A stretch of 64,000 bases of DNA from CAJJBL01 sp964519035. Lineage in GTDB: Bacteria; Pseudomonadota; Alphaproteobacteria; Puniceispirillales; Marisalimonadaceae. The translations under genes were made by a program, and so were the position numbers. Of this stretch, positions 41,659 to 49,867 are shown piece after piece. The notes beneath the pieces are model-generated. The model was not told where the DNA came from and made no database searches. It worked only from the letters and a program-made list of their open reading frames with translations. The DNA lies in assembly GCA_964519035.1 (NCBI GenBank), contig CAZFKZ010000004.1, positions 17,312 to 81,311 on the forward strand, in the 5' to 3' direction. Numbering within the stretch: position 1 is the first letter of the stretch; every line of letters starts with the position of its first letter.

Positions 41659-42795
41659 ATGAACGAGCCAGCCTTGTTTTCATCTTTTGAAATCAAATCT
41701 AAAATATTAAGAAACCGTGTTGTATTGTCTCCGATGTGTCAATATAAAGCTGAAAACGGAATGATTAGTGATTGGCATTCTCAGCATTATTCAAGATTTG
41801 CTTTTTCTGGACTTGGTGCTGCTTTTATTGAGGCTACTGGAGTTTCATCGCAAGGAAGAATTACACATGGATGTACTGGAATTTGGAGTGATGATCATAT
41901 ACAAGGCTTGTCAAGAATAGTTAATATTTTTAAAGAATATAATTGTATTAGCGGGATACAATTGGCTCATGCAGGTAGAAAAGCAAGTTTTCTTAGGCCT
42001 TGGGATGGAGCCAGCCCTATCACTAGTGATGCAGTAAAAGAAACTGCATGGGAAACAATTGGACCGAGTGCAATTCCAATAAATAATTCGTCACCTGTTC
42101 CAAAAGAGATGACAATCGAGGATATTAATAATCTAAAGGATGATTTTAAAAAAGCTGCTCAAAGAGCAAATAAAAGTGGGTTTGATATGGTTGAAATCCA
42201 TGGCGCACATGGGTACTTGTTACATTCATTTTTTTCACCTATTTCCAATAAAAGAAATGATGCATATGGTGGTAATTTTGAAAATAGAATAAGGCTATCC
42301 CTTGAAATTGTAAAAGAAGTTAAATCTGTTTGGCCAGAAAATAAACCCATTTTTTATAGATTATCATCTGTAGATGGAGCGGAAGGCGGAGCAACTTTAG
42401 AAGAAAATGTTAAATTGGCAAAAGCATTAAAAGTTGCTGGAGTTGATGTTGTTGATTGTTCGTCTGGTGGAATAGGAGGATCTCCTGTTTTAACTAAATC
42501 TAAAATTATTCCTGGTTTCCAAGTTCCTTATTCTGAAAAAATTAAAAATGAAGCTAATATTAGTTCTATGGCTGTCGGTGCTATTATCGATGCTAATCAG
42601 GCTAATGAAATTATCTTAAACCAAAGAGCTGATTTAGTAGCTTTAGGAAGAGAGCTTCTCGCTGATCCTCAATGGGTTTATAAAGCTGCTACATATTTTA
42701 ATTTAGAAAATGCTAAGTCATATCTTCCAGATAGTTATTCATTTTATTTATCTAGGAGAGACGAGTTTTTGGATCGTTCAGCTAAACCAGCTTAG
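41659..42795 (+). CDS. NADH:flavin oxidoreductase/Old Yellow Enzyme family (YqjM-like)
   Basis: FMN-dependent ene-reductase. The 378 residues show NRVVLSPMCQYKAENGMIS (the YqjM-type Cys is in PMCQY), IQLAHAGRKAS, the FMN/substrate HGAHGYLLHSFFSPISNKR and the C-terminal LVALGRELLADPQW. AAGGAG lies 11 nt before the ATG. It likely follows the aldolase in one transcript, and could reduce an enone made or used there. NADPH use is typical of the YqjM branch. Confidence 0.92.
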   Translation: MNEPALFSSFEIKSKILRNRVVLSPMCQYKAENGMISDWHSQHYSRFAFSGLGAAFIEATGVSSQGRITHGCTGIWSDDHIQGLSRIVNIFKEYNCISGIQLAHAGRKASFLRPWDGASPITSDAVKETAWETIGPSAIPINNSSPVPKEMTIEDINNLKDDFKKAAQRANKSGFDMVEIHGAHGYLLHSFFSPISNKRNDAYGGNFENRIRLSLEIVKEVKSVWPENKPIFYRLSSVDGAEGGATLEENVKLAKALKVAGVDVVDCSSGGIGGSPVLTKSKIIPGFQVPYSEKIKNEANISSMAVGAIIDANQANEIILNQRADLVALGRELLADPQWVYKAATYFNLENAKSYLPDSYSFYLSRRDEFLDRSAKPA

Positions 42796-42802
42796 TAAAA
42801 AT

Positions 42803-43129
42803 CTAGGTTTTATTAAATTCGTAAAAATCAACAGGGTTTAAAAGTTTATTTTCTTGAGATTCTAAAGCACCTAATTTAGCGCTTTCTTGTGTATAATTTA
42901 CCCAATCTGGGTCATTCCACATTGCTGCTCTTTTTTTCTCTCTATCATCTGCATTTTTATATACCCAGATATGCGTGTATTCATTAGGGTTACCTGTCTC
43001 AGTTGTTGCAAATAAAAGTGGGCTTCCTAGATTTCTCGACTGAGCAGGTTTTCCTATTTCTCTGTATAATTTTAGATGGGCTTTTATCATTCCCGGTTTA
43101 CATCTATATGTTCTTACATCTAAAAGCAT
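42803..43129 (-). CDS. NIPSNAP family protein
   Basis: The 108-residue protein has the ferredoxin-like alpha-beta fold of NIPSNAP: LLDVRTYRCKPGMIKAHLKLY near the start, then THIWVYKNADDREKKRAAMW. Many such genes accompany catabolic clusters without a known reaction. ATG 43129 is chosen for the GGGGAAAA upstream; an earlier ATG at 43156 lacks a site. It converges on the flavin oxidoreductase. Confidence 0.82.
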   Translation of the reverse strand: MLLDVRTYRCKPGMIKAHLKLYREIGKPAQSRNLGSPLLFATTETGNPNEYTHIWVYKNADDREKKRAAMWNDPDWVNYTQESAKLGALESQENKLLNPVDFYEFNKT

Positions 43130-43224
43130 AATTTTCCCCAATTTAATTAAATACATTAAAATAATAACGTGATTGTGTAATAATGTAAAAGAAATAAAAA
43201 GTTGAGATTTTTTGGAGTGTTATT

Positions 43225-43512
43225 ATGGAATTAGGAGAAAAAATTAATACAAATGAAAGGATTATAATAGAAGCTTCTAATGTAACAAGATATCTTGGTT
43301 ATCCAAGAAAGGTTCCAATTTGGAGAATAAATTTTAAACTTCCTTTATATTGTTATGTCAGCAGGAACAAAGATAACTCAGATATTTCTTTAGAGATTGA
43401 AGATATGAGGGGCTTTGCAGTAATACCATCTTTGTCAAAAGAAGAAGCTTTGAAAAGGTTAAAAACAATCATCACAGAATTTAAAGTAGAAGGTAATGTT
43501 TTAAGAATATGA
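43225..43512 (+). CDS. Hypothetical protein (95 aa) coupled to YaiI
   Basis: A 95-residue soluble protein with no family I recognise. It has a beta-rich middle (WRINFKLPLYCYVSRNKDN) and a helical end (SLSKEEALKRLKTIITEFK). GGAG lies about 10 nt before the ATG and the TGA overlaps the ATG of the next gene by 4 nt, so it is a real translated gene. The function may be linked to the YaiI/YqxD protein downstream. Confidence 0.7.
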   Translation: MELGEKINTNERIIIEASNVTRYLGYPRKVPIWRINFKLPLYCYVSRNKDNSDISLEIEDMRGFAVIPSLSKEEALKRLKTIITEFKVEGNVLRI

Positions 43513-43943
43513 AAGTAATTTTTGTAGATGCAGATGCTTGCCCTGTAAAAGATGAGATTGTAAAAATAGCAACACGACATGGTGTTTTGGTAAATATGGT
43601 ATGTAATGGAGGAATAAGACCTTTTAAAAATGATTTGATTAAATTAATAATAGTTAACGAAGGCGCAGATGAAGCTGATAAGTGGATTTATGATAATGTA
43701 AAACAAAATGATATTGTTATTACAGCTGACATACCACTCGCGGCAAAATGTATTGAGAAACAAGCAATAGTTTTAAAACATGATGGTAATTTACTAAATA
43801 AAAATAATATTGGCAATATACTTGCTACACGAGATTTAATGTCAGATTTGAGATCATTTGATCCTTTTATGAAAGGTGGCAATAAGCCATTTTCAAAAAA
43901 TAATAGGAGTAATTTTTCAAATATATTAGAAAACTTAATATAA
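43509..43943 (+). CDS. YaiI/YqxD family protein (UPF0178, DUF188)
   Basis: The 144-residue protein opens with the family signature FVDADACPVKDEIVKIATRH and contains GADEADKWIYDNVKQNDIVI and DIPLAAKCIEKQAIVLKHDG. It has a PIN-like, putative metal-dependent nuclease fold, from what I know of the family; no confirmed function. Its start overlaps the 95-aa gene as ATGA. Confidence 0.9.
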   Translation: MKVIFVDADACPVKDEIVKIATRHGVLVNMVCNGGIRPFKNDLIKLIIVNEGADEADKWIYDNVKQNDIVITADIPLAAKCIEKQAIVLKHDGNLLNKNNIGNILATRDLMSDLRSFDPFMKGGNKPFSKNNRSNFSNILENLI

Positions 43944-44043
43944 TTTCTTTTTATTATACATTTAGAACTGTGTTTTAATTAAGTATTCACTTTTTGTTTG
44001 CTAATTTTTAAAAATTGTCTTATGTAGGTTATTAATTATCTTA

Positions 44044-44155
44044 GCCTAATTTAGGCAGTCAGTTTTTCTGACTAATACGATACGACTTCTTTGTCATTAT
44101 ATGTTCAATCTAGTCTAACGTGTTTTGATTGAACAACTACGCTCATTAACTGAGC
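44044..44155 (+). promoter_or_regulatory. Structured 5' leader of the cold-shock gene
   Basis: Four hairpins follow one another ahead of the cold-shock gene: GCCTA/TAGGC (44044-44056, 3-nt loop), AGTCAG/CTGACT (44057-44073, T-loop), GTTCAATC/GATTGAAC (44103-44134, 16-nt loop) and GCTCA/TGAGC (44141-44155, 5-nt loop), the last ending just before AAGGAG at 44162-44167. Cold-shock genes often carry long structured leaders that act as a temperature switch on translation. Where the transcript starts is not known, so the first hairpins may lie outside it. Confidence 0.5.
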
Positions 44156-44174
44156 AAATTACAAGGAGCAAAGA

Positions 44175-44381
44175 ATGCCTAACGGTACAGTTAAATGGTT
44201 TAACCCAAATAAAGGTTTTGGCTTTATAGAGCCAGAAGGTGGATCTCAAGATGTATTCGTACATATTTCAGCAGTAGAAGCTGCTGGTATGAATACTCTA
44301 AACGATGGAGCAAAAGTAAGCTTTGAGTTAGAGACTGGAAAAAATGGAAAAGTAGCTGCAGTTAACTTACAGCCTTTATAA
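44175..44381 (+). CDS. Cold-shock protein (CspA family)
   Basis: Single-stranded nucleic-acid chaperone of 68 residues. It carries GTVKWFNPNKGFGFIEPEGG, containing the RNP1 motif KGFGFI, and the RNP2 motif VFVHIS. A well-spaced AAGGAG lies 7-12 nt before the ATG. A similar gene lies at 54272 on the minus strand. A strong terminator follows. Confidence 0.96.
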   Translation: MPNGTVKWFNPNKGFGFIEPEGGSQDVFVHISAVEAAGMNTLNDGAKVSFELETGKNGKVAAVNLQPL

Positions 44382-44403
44382 ACCATTATAAAACACGATA
44401 TTT

Positions 44404-44432
44404 AAAAAGGGCCTTTGGCCCTTTTTTTGTTT
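44404..44432 (+). terminator. Rho-independent terminator after the cold-shock gene
   Basis: AAAAAGGGCC pairs with GGCCCTTTTT around a 3-nt TTT loop (44404-44426) and runs straight into a T-tract. It starts 22 nt after the cold-shock stop, a textbook intrinsic terminator. Confidence 0.92.
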
Positions 44433-44500
44433 TTAAGATTTACTAGTGAATTTAATTTCTGTTAGGTTAAAGTTATTATTTTATTAAAGTAGGCAAAAAA

Positions 44501-45073
44501 ATGAAAACAAATAAATTAACTAAAACGTATATGGAAAAAAGAATATCTCGATATTTAAATTTAGAGCCCTTACCTATTCAATTAGATGAGACTATTCCTC
44601 AAGCTGGAAAAGATATTGTTTATGCAAGGAAATTACTTTCAATTATAGGTTTAGATCCTGCTGAAGGTAAGACACCTATCAATTCTGGTGCACCTATTAC
44701 TGGAGCAGGTGGAATAACAATAACTTTAGCTAAATGCCCTGCGGGCCAAGGGCCAGGTCTTCATAATCATTTAGCTACTTTTGAGACTTTTACTGTTTTA
44801 GAAGGTGAGTTTTTAATTAAATGGAATGATGACGGTTCTGAAGAATTAATTCTTGAAAAATATGACACAATTTCAATTCCACCAGGTGTTTGTAGATCAT
44901 TTACTAATATAGGAAAAACTGAAGGTTTACTGCAAGTAATAATATCAGGTGGTGTTCACGATATGAATGATATTTCTTTTACCCCGCATGCAGCTCAAAA
45001 GATGAATGATATTCAACCTGATTTGTCTAAAAAATTTGAAAAAATAGGTTTTAAATTTAATGCTGGGATTTAG
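44501..45073 (+). CDS. Cupin-domain protein
   Basis: The 190-residue protein has a single double-stranded beta-helix cupin. The first motif reads GPGLHNHLATFETFTVLEGEF with two His and a Glu for a metal; the second is IPPGVCRSFTNIG, where the usual second-motif His is absent. It may be a dioxygenase-like or sensor protein; the function is not assignable. The ATG follows a short A-rich stretch after the cold-shock terminator. It converges on a DMT transporter. Confidence 0.8.
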   Translation: MKTNKLTKTYMEKRISRYLNLEPLPIQLDETIPQAGKDIVYARKLLSIIGLDPAEGKTPINSGAPITGAGGITITLAKCPAGQGPGLHNHLATFETFTVLEGEFLIKWNDDGSEELILEKYDTISIPPGVCRSFTNIGKTEGLLQVIISGGVHDMNDISFTPHAAQKMNDIQPDLSKKFEKIGFKFNAGI

Positions 45074-45121
45074 GTTTTTCATTATTGTTTAAAATTAGAA
45101 AGATAAACTCTCTTTATTCAG

Positions 45122-46003
45122 TTATTTTCGTTTTATTTTAATAATTATAAATCCTGCTATAATAATTAATGCTGCACCAGTGATCGTATTATCACTTGGA
45201 ATTTCATCGTAAAGTACAAATCCCCAAAATGAAGCTAGCAAAACTGTTAGATAAACAAATGGTGCTGCAAATGAAGCTTTTATAACTTTCAAAGCTTCTA
45301 TAAAAAGAAAATGTCCAATAGTAGCAAGTAAACCCAAACAGAACATTAGAAATAGATCAAAAATATCTGGTTGATCCCAGTAAATAAAAATGAATGGCAA
45401 TGATAAAATTGTTCCACTTAAGGCAGTAAACAATAGTGTAGTTTGATTTGTATCTGACGAGTTAAGAAACTTGGTAGAAATTGTAAATAAAGCAAAACAT
45501 ATTGCAGCTAAAAAAGGAAAAATAACTGCAAAGTTAAAAGATTCATTGTTTGGGTTAGCAATTATTATAGCTCCTACTAATCCTATTAACACAACTAAAA
45601 CTTGAAGAAATGAAATTTTTTCTTTTAAAATAAAGTAGGCTAGAACTGTTGTAATTACTGGGCCAATCATATAAATAGCTATGTTTTCGGCAAAAGGTAA
45701 ATATGCTAATCCTGAAAACATAAAACATGTTGTAATTAAAAGTAGACTTCCTCTTAAAATTTGTAAAAAAGGAAAACCACTTTGTAAATAATTTAATGAA
45801 TTTTTATTGAATAATAAAAGTAATAATAGTAATTGCGAACTATATCTTGCAAAAACAATTTGAAATGGATTAAAGCTTTGTCCCAATTCTTTTGCTGTTA
45901 ATTCCATTATAGAAAAGAAAAAATATGTGCCTACTAATAGAAAAGTTCCTAATATGGTATTCGATATTTTTGTTTTAGAAATTTGTTTAAATGCATTTAA
46001 CAT
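45122..46003 (-). CDS. EamA/DMT superfamily transporter
   Basis: A 293-residue integral membrane protein with ten hydrophobic segments in two EamA repeats. Features are SFNPFQIVFARYSSQLLLL in the first repeat and FLFIEALKVIKASFAAPFVY in the second, typical of S-adenosylmethionine- or metabolite-export relatives of RhaT/YdcZ-like DMT proteins. Substrate is unknown. Confidence 0.85.
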   Translation of the reverse strand: MLNAFKQISKTKISNTILGTFLLVGTYFFFSIMELTAKELGQSFNPFQIVFARYSSQLLLLLLLFNKNSLNYLQSGFPFLQILRGSLLLITTCFMFSGLAYLPFAENIAIYMIGPVITTVLAYFILKEKISFLQVLVVLIGLVGAIIIANPNNESFNFAVIFPFLAAICFALFTISTKFLNSSDTNQTTLLFTALSGTILSLPFIFIYWDQPDIFDLFLMFCLGLLATIGHFLFIEALKVIKASFAAPFVYLTVLLASFWGFVLYDEIPSDNTITGAALIIIAGFIIIKIKRK

Positions 46004-46058
46004 TACTTAACATATTAAGCTTATACATTTATGGCAATAAAATAATGCTTTATCATGT

Positions 46059-46376
46059 TTAGCCTAATTTTTTTGATACTGAAATCCAAGATTTACGTCT
46101 ATCAATATTATCTTTTGTAACTGTTATAAATTTTGTTTGTCGAAGCTTTTTCATGCTTCTAAAAAAAGTTGCACGCGGGTGAATATTTTTATCTAAAATT
46201 TCATCTAAAAGTATTCTTTTATTATTTTCTTTCATAAGTGATAGAATGTTTTCTAAAATATCTCTATCTGTAAAAGATAAAATATCCAATCCTACACTAT
46301 TTTCTTTTTTCCTTAGCAATTCCCAGAGTTCAGAAAGAGATTGCTCTGTCTCTTTTAATATATTCTTAACTTCCAT
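46059..46376 (-). CDS. Winged-helix DNA-binding protein (MarR-like, 105 aa)
   Basis: The 105-residue protein is helical with a possible winged helix-turn-helix: DILENILSLMKENNKRILLDE, then NIHPRATFFRSMKKLRQTKF and a wing ITVTKDNIDRRKSW. It may bind DNA as a small MarR-like regulator, but it lacks the full dimer helices. The family is not certain. It sits beside a DMT transporter and 331 bp from the divergent MarR/TolQ-like cluster. Confidence 0.55.
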   Translation of the reverse strand: MEVKNILKETEQSLSELWELLRKKENSVGLDILSFTDRDILENILSLMKENNKRILLDEILDKNIHPRATFFRSMKKLRQTKFITVTKDNIDRRKSWISVSKKLG

Positions 46377-46707
46377 TTATTATCCCCAACCATAATTAAT
46401 AAAACTATTAAATAATTTTACATTTATGGTTTGGATAGAAAAGAAATAGAAGAATAAATTTTAATATAAAAGGTGAAAAATGAGTTTGTTTTCTGTATTT
46501 AAGCTTTTCCCATCTAAATTTTTTTCTGATCATATTGAAATCAACTTAAGCATTTTATAAAAAAATCAAATTTAACATATCACCAAAAATATATAAAGTA
46601 AATGTTACTGATTAAATTAAATCATATATATCAATGTGATACAAGAAATGTGTTTTAAAAATCATAAAATTATAGATTTCTAAAGTTTATGCGTATATAC
46701 CCACATA
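46377..46707. other. Intergenic region (331 bp) with divergent promoters
   Basis: The spacer separates the small winged-helix gene (minus) and the MarR gene (plus) and is nearly all A/T. It contains one short frame with a good ribosome site (46480-46560, listed separately). No hairpin-type terminator, RNA gene or long repeat is seen. Divergent promoters are expected here; none is clear enough to place. Confidence 0.5.
46480..46560 (+). CDS. Possible 26-aa micro-ORF
   Basis: An ATG at 46480 follows AAAAGGTGAAAA, a good Shine-Dalgarno at proper spacing, and reads 26 codons to TAA. The peptide starts MSLFSVFKLFPSKFFSDHIE and is hydrophobic and basic. It could be a small peptide or a regulatory leader for the MarR gene 148 nt downstream. 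In AT-rich DNA such short frames also occur by chance. Confidence 0.3.
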   Translation: MSLFSVFKLFPSKFFSDHIEINLSIL

Positions 46708-47121
46708 ATGGAAAATAATGTATTATGTAATTGTGGTATTTTACGTCAATCATCACAAAAATTGACTGCTATTTATGATGAAGCTCTTAAATCAAGTGGT
46801 TTGAGAGTAACTCAATTCGCTGTTCTTAAAAATATTCATAAACTAGGTAAAACATCAATTACTGAATTAGACACTTATTTAGAACAAGATAGAAGCACAA
46901 TAGGTCGAAATATTAGAATTTTAGAGAAGATCAAAGTTGTCTCTATCAATAAAAGTAGTGACAAAAGAGAATTTGAAATACTGATAACCAAATATGGAAT
47001 TGAGTGTTTACAGTTGGCTAGAAAATCTTGGGAAGATATTAACATTAAAATATCTTCTAAATTGGGCAAAGAAAAACAAAAACAAATGATTGAAATAATG
47101 AATGTTATCCAATCTATCTAA
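46708..47121 (+). CDS. MarR family regulator with N-terminal cysteines
   Basis: The 137-residue MarR-type winged-helix protein begins with VLCNCGILRQSSQKLTAIYD, two Cys that match a redox- or ligand-sensing CxC subgroup, followed by GLRVTQFAVLKNI and the recognition helix YLEQDRSTIGRNIRILEKIK. It ends 19 nt before the first membrane gene of the TolQ-like cluster and is likely their regulator. No strong Shine-Dalgarno is seen before its ATG. Confidence 0.85.
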   Translation: MENNVLCNCGILRQSSQKLTAIYDEALKSSGLRVTQFAVLKNIHKLGKTSITELDTYLEQDRSTIGRNIRILEKIKVVSINKSSDKREFEILITKYGIECLQLARKSWEDINIKISSKLGKEKQKQMIEIMNVIQSI

Positions 47122-47140
47122 TGAATAAGGAGTTTATATC

Positions 47141-47599
47141 TTGGCAAAATCGTTCTTACTTTGGTGGATACAAATTGTAACTATTTGTTTCGCTATAGCG
47201 CTTATTTATACTTATGGTTGGTTTGAAAAACTTTATGAAGCAGATCAAACTAAAATTAGCTTTATTATTATCATCATTTTTGCCGGGGCATCTATAGCAT
47301 CAGGATACATAAGCTTTAAAAGTAGTAAAAGTTATCTAAAATTAAGCAATTATATTTGGTTTGCTTCAGAAACCATGATAACGCTTGGGTTAATTGGTAC
47401 TGTTGCTGGGTTTCTTTTGATGCTTAGTTCTGCTTTTGAAAACCTGGACGTTGGGAATATTGAAAATGTTCAAAAAGTAATATCGAATATGGCTTTAGGT
47501 ATGAGTACCGCATTATGTACAACTTTAGCTGGTTTAGTAGGGAGTGTTTTAACTAAAATACAAATGGTTATTTTAGAGAATAATTTAGATAATGAATGA
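47141..47599 (+). CDS. TolQ/ExbB/MotA-like proton-channel protein
   Basis: The 152-residue inner-membrane protein has four hydrophobic segments (about 6-24, 37-57, 72-95, 109-136). The last two carry the TolQ/ExbB core: TLGLIGTVAGFLLML and MALGMSTALCTTLAGLVGS. TolQ and ExbB form proton channels with TolR/ExbD that power envelope or outer-membrane work. The start is TTG with AAGGAG about 9 nt before it. It overlaps the next gene by 8 nt. It is much shorter than TolQ (about 230) and no tolA, tolB, pal or tonB lies nearby. Confidence 0.85.
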   Translation: MAKSFLLWWIQIVTICFAIALIYTYGWFEKLYEADQTKISFIIIIIFAGASIASGYISFKSSKSYLKLSNYIWFASETMITLGLIGTVAGFLLMLSSAFENLDVGNIENVQKVISNMALGMSTALCTTLAGLVGSVLTKIQMVILENNLDNE

Positions 47600-48212
47600 T
47601 CCAAGGTACAGATCATCTTTTGGGTTTATAGACCTATTATTTAATATGTTAATAGGCTTTGTCTTTTTATTTATGCTTGCTTTTTTGTTAATTAATCCTG
47701 TAGCTAAGAAAGAAACTATTAAACCAAAAGCTGAATATTTTATTGAATTAGAATGGGATGGAGAAAAACCATATGATCTAGATGTTTGGGTTAAAGATAA
47801 CATGGGGCACGTAGTGAGTTTTAGGAGACCTGATGATGCTTTAATTCATTTAGAAAGAGATGATTTAGGTACAATTAATGATACATATGTTGATCAAAAC
47901 GGAAAAACTGTATACTTGAAAGAAAATAGAGAAGTTGTAGCCATAAGGACACCGGAAGCTAGATCTTATCTAGTTACAATTCATTTTTATAATGCAAGAA
48001 AATTTCCAGCACCATTAACCCATGTTTCTGTAAAACTTATAAAAGTAAATCCATACAAAGAGGAGTATCATAAGAAACTTTTTTTTAGCGAAGAAGGTCA
48101 AGAGCTTCCAGCTTTTAAATTTAGAGTGGATTACAATGGTATTGTCCATGTTGATTCTACTAATGAATTAATTATTGATGGAGAAGTCATCAGGAAAAAA
48201 GGGGGTGCTTAA
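47592..48212 (+). CDS. TolR/ExbD-like membrane anchor with DUF2135-like soluble domain
   Basis: The 206-residue protein has one N-terminal membrane helix (about 14-34). Its start reads SFGFIDLLFNMLIGFVFLFM, with Asp14 at the helix entry where TolR/ExbD carry the proton-conducting Asp. The rest is predicted to lie in the periplasm. It contains ELEWDGEKPYDLDVWVKDNM, then LIHLERDDLGTINDTYVDQN and RSYLVTIHFYNARKF, an arrangement like DUF2135/YfaP-type domains (Asp-Asp-Leu-Asp-Val-Trp-Val). This domain is not seen in normal TolR. It is coupled to both neighbours (8-nt overlap upstream, TAATG downstream). Confidence 0.75.
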   Translation: MNDPRYRSSFGFIDLLFNMLIGFVFLFMLAFLLINPVAKKETIKPKAEYFIELEWDGEKPYDLDVWVKDNMGHVVSFRRPDDALIHLERDDLGTINDTYVDQNGKTVYLKENREVVAIRTPEARSYLVTIHFYNARKFPAPLTHVSVKLIKVNPYKEEYHKKLFFSEEGQELPAFKFRVDYNGIVHVDSTNELIIDGEVIRKKGGA

Positions 48213-48688
48213 TGTTAGATTTTTCAGTTAGTACTGGTCAATTAATTCTTATTTGGTCATTTGCTGGTGCTGTATGTTGTTTGCCTTTTTTTACTAAAAA
48301 TATATGGCAAAGATTTTTTACGGTTCCAGTTATTTTCATTTCAATTTGGTTAAGTTTTTATACTAATTATGAATTCATTGGTCGTCCCATGGATGATAGG
48401 CCTCCAGAAAAATTTGTATATGAGCATCATGCGGTCATTTATGAAAGGAATGGGGATAGATTAATAATACTTTGGGCCTTAAAGGATGGGATTAATAAAT
48501 TATTTAGATTTCCATGGACTGAACAAAATGAAGAAGCATTGGATCAAGCTAAAAGAAATGCAGAAAGATCTGGTATTCCTCAAATGGGAGAAATTATAAA
48601 AGAAGATCCAGTTGAGAAAAGATCCCGTAATAATGAGTTTACTTTAAAAACATATAGATTTCCTTTTCAGGAAATGATGCCTAAGTAA
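48212..48688 (+). CDS. Membrane protein of unknown function, third gene of the TolQ-like module
   Basis: The 158-residue protein has two hydrophobic N-terminal segments (about 8-26 and 33-50), followed by a soluble part: YEFIGRPMDDRPPEKFVYEH, HAVIYERNGDRLIILWALKD and a Gln/Lys-rich linker near the end. The ATG overlaps the stop of the TolR-like gene (TAATG). I recognise no named family. The tight coupling indicates that it works with the two channel proteins. Confidence 0.7.
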   Translation: MLDFSVSTGQLILIWSFAGAVCCLPFFTKNIWQRFFTVPVIFISIWLSFYTNYEFIGRPMDDRPPEKFVYEHHAVIYERNGDRLIILWALKDGINKLFRFPWTEQNEEALDQAKRNAERSGIPQMGEIIKEDPVEKRSRNNEFTLKTYRFPFQEMMPK

Positions 48689-48704
48689 TTCTTTATAAAA
48701 GATT

Positions 48705-49802
48705 TTAAGAAATTTGTTTTATATATTTGCTTAATATTGGTTGAATAGTTTTAGACATTGTTGAGAATGAATTTTTCCAAAGTTCAATTTTGTTAGTCAT
48801 GTCGTGTCCAGTCAGAAGGAGTGTGCCAAATGGTCCAACAATATCAATAAAGTTTATTAATTGTTCAGTTACAGCTTTTTCGTTACCAATAATAATGAGC
48901 TCTTTAGCCTTTTTCATTGCGTCAGGTAATTCATTTTTTAACTTTATATTTTTACCTAAAGTACCAGATGCAAGTTTACCTACAGTATTTAAATATAAAA
49001 AATAATGAGAAAAAACTCCATCAGGATCATTCATTATTTCTTCAGTTTCATCATTGCCTGAAGTAATTAATACACTTCTACCTACTCTCCATTTTGTAAA
49101 ATCTGCAGTTTTCCCAATATTTTTAGCACCACTTTTATAAGTAGGCCAATGTGTTGCAATATCTTTTGCCTCAATAAAGTTCCCAGATATAGGAATCCAA
49201 CCTTTTTCACCAGCAAGTTTTGCCGTCATAGAATTTGGATTTTTTAGAGAGATTGCAATTTCTGGATGAGGAGTTTGATATGGTTTTATGAACTCTCCAA
49301 TCCCTAACTCTTTCACAATATTATTGTTAAGAGAAATATCTAAAAACTCACCCTTATAATTATAACTTTTATTTTCAGTCCAAAATTTCAAAATGGCTTC
49401 GACAGATTCTATCATTGTAATAGCTCGTGATCTTCCGTCCATATTGTCAAATAATTCCCAATCACTTACAAGACCACCAGCACCAATACCTAAAATAAGC
49501 CTTCCTTTTGATAAATGATCAAAAAGGCTAGCTTGACCAGCAACAATAGCAGGATGTTGTTGAGGAAGTGAAATAACACCTGTTCCAAATTTAATATTTG
49601 TAGTTTCCGAAATTAATGAAGCATTAAATATTAATGGAGAAGTAACGGGTTCTCCTGTAGAGCTATAATGTTCCCCCATCCATGCCTCTGTAAAACCTAA
49701 TTTTTCTGCAAGAAGAATTAATTGTCTATTTTCTTCAAAAGATACGCCAATATCCTTTTTTGCAGGATGAAGGGGCATCATAAATAATCCAAGGTTTAGC
49801 AT
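48705..49802 (-). CDS. LLM class flavin-dependent oxidoreductase (luciferase-like)
   Basis: The 365-residue TIM-barrel protein belongs to the bacterial luciferase family: LGLFMMPLHPAKKD at the start, LAEKLGFTEAWMGEHYSS, and the LFDHLSKGRLILGIGAGGL loop. It uses reduced FMN (or F420 in some bacteria) and oxygen to act on an unknown substrate. It lies 65 nt after the aldo/keto reductase in the same direction and converges with the TolQ-like module. It may be a further gene of the trp-linked unit. Confidence 0.88.
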   Translation of the reverse strand: MLNLGLFMMPLHPAKKDIGVSFEENRQLILLAEKLGFTEAWMGEHYSSTGEPVTSPLIFNASLISETTNIKFGTGVISLPQQHPAIVAGQASLFDHLSKGRLILGIGAGGLVSDWELFDNMDGRSRAITMIESVEAILKFWTENKSYNYKGEFLDISLNNNIVKELGIGEFIKPYQTPHPEIAISLKNPNSMTAKLAGEKGWIPISGNFIEAKDIATHWPTYKSGAKNIGKTADFTKWRVGRSVLITSGNDETEEIMNDPDGVFSHYFLYLNTVGKLASGTLGKNIKLKNELPDAMKKAKELIIIGNEKAVTEQLINFIDIVGPFGTLLLTGHDMTNKIELWKNSFSTMSKTIQPILSKYIKQIS

Positions 49803-49867
49803 TTAAAAAACTCCTCAAAGTATTTATAGTAAGTTATGAAGTAAGAAGTGTGAAGGATTTATTATTA

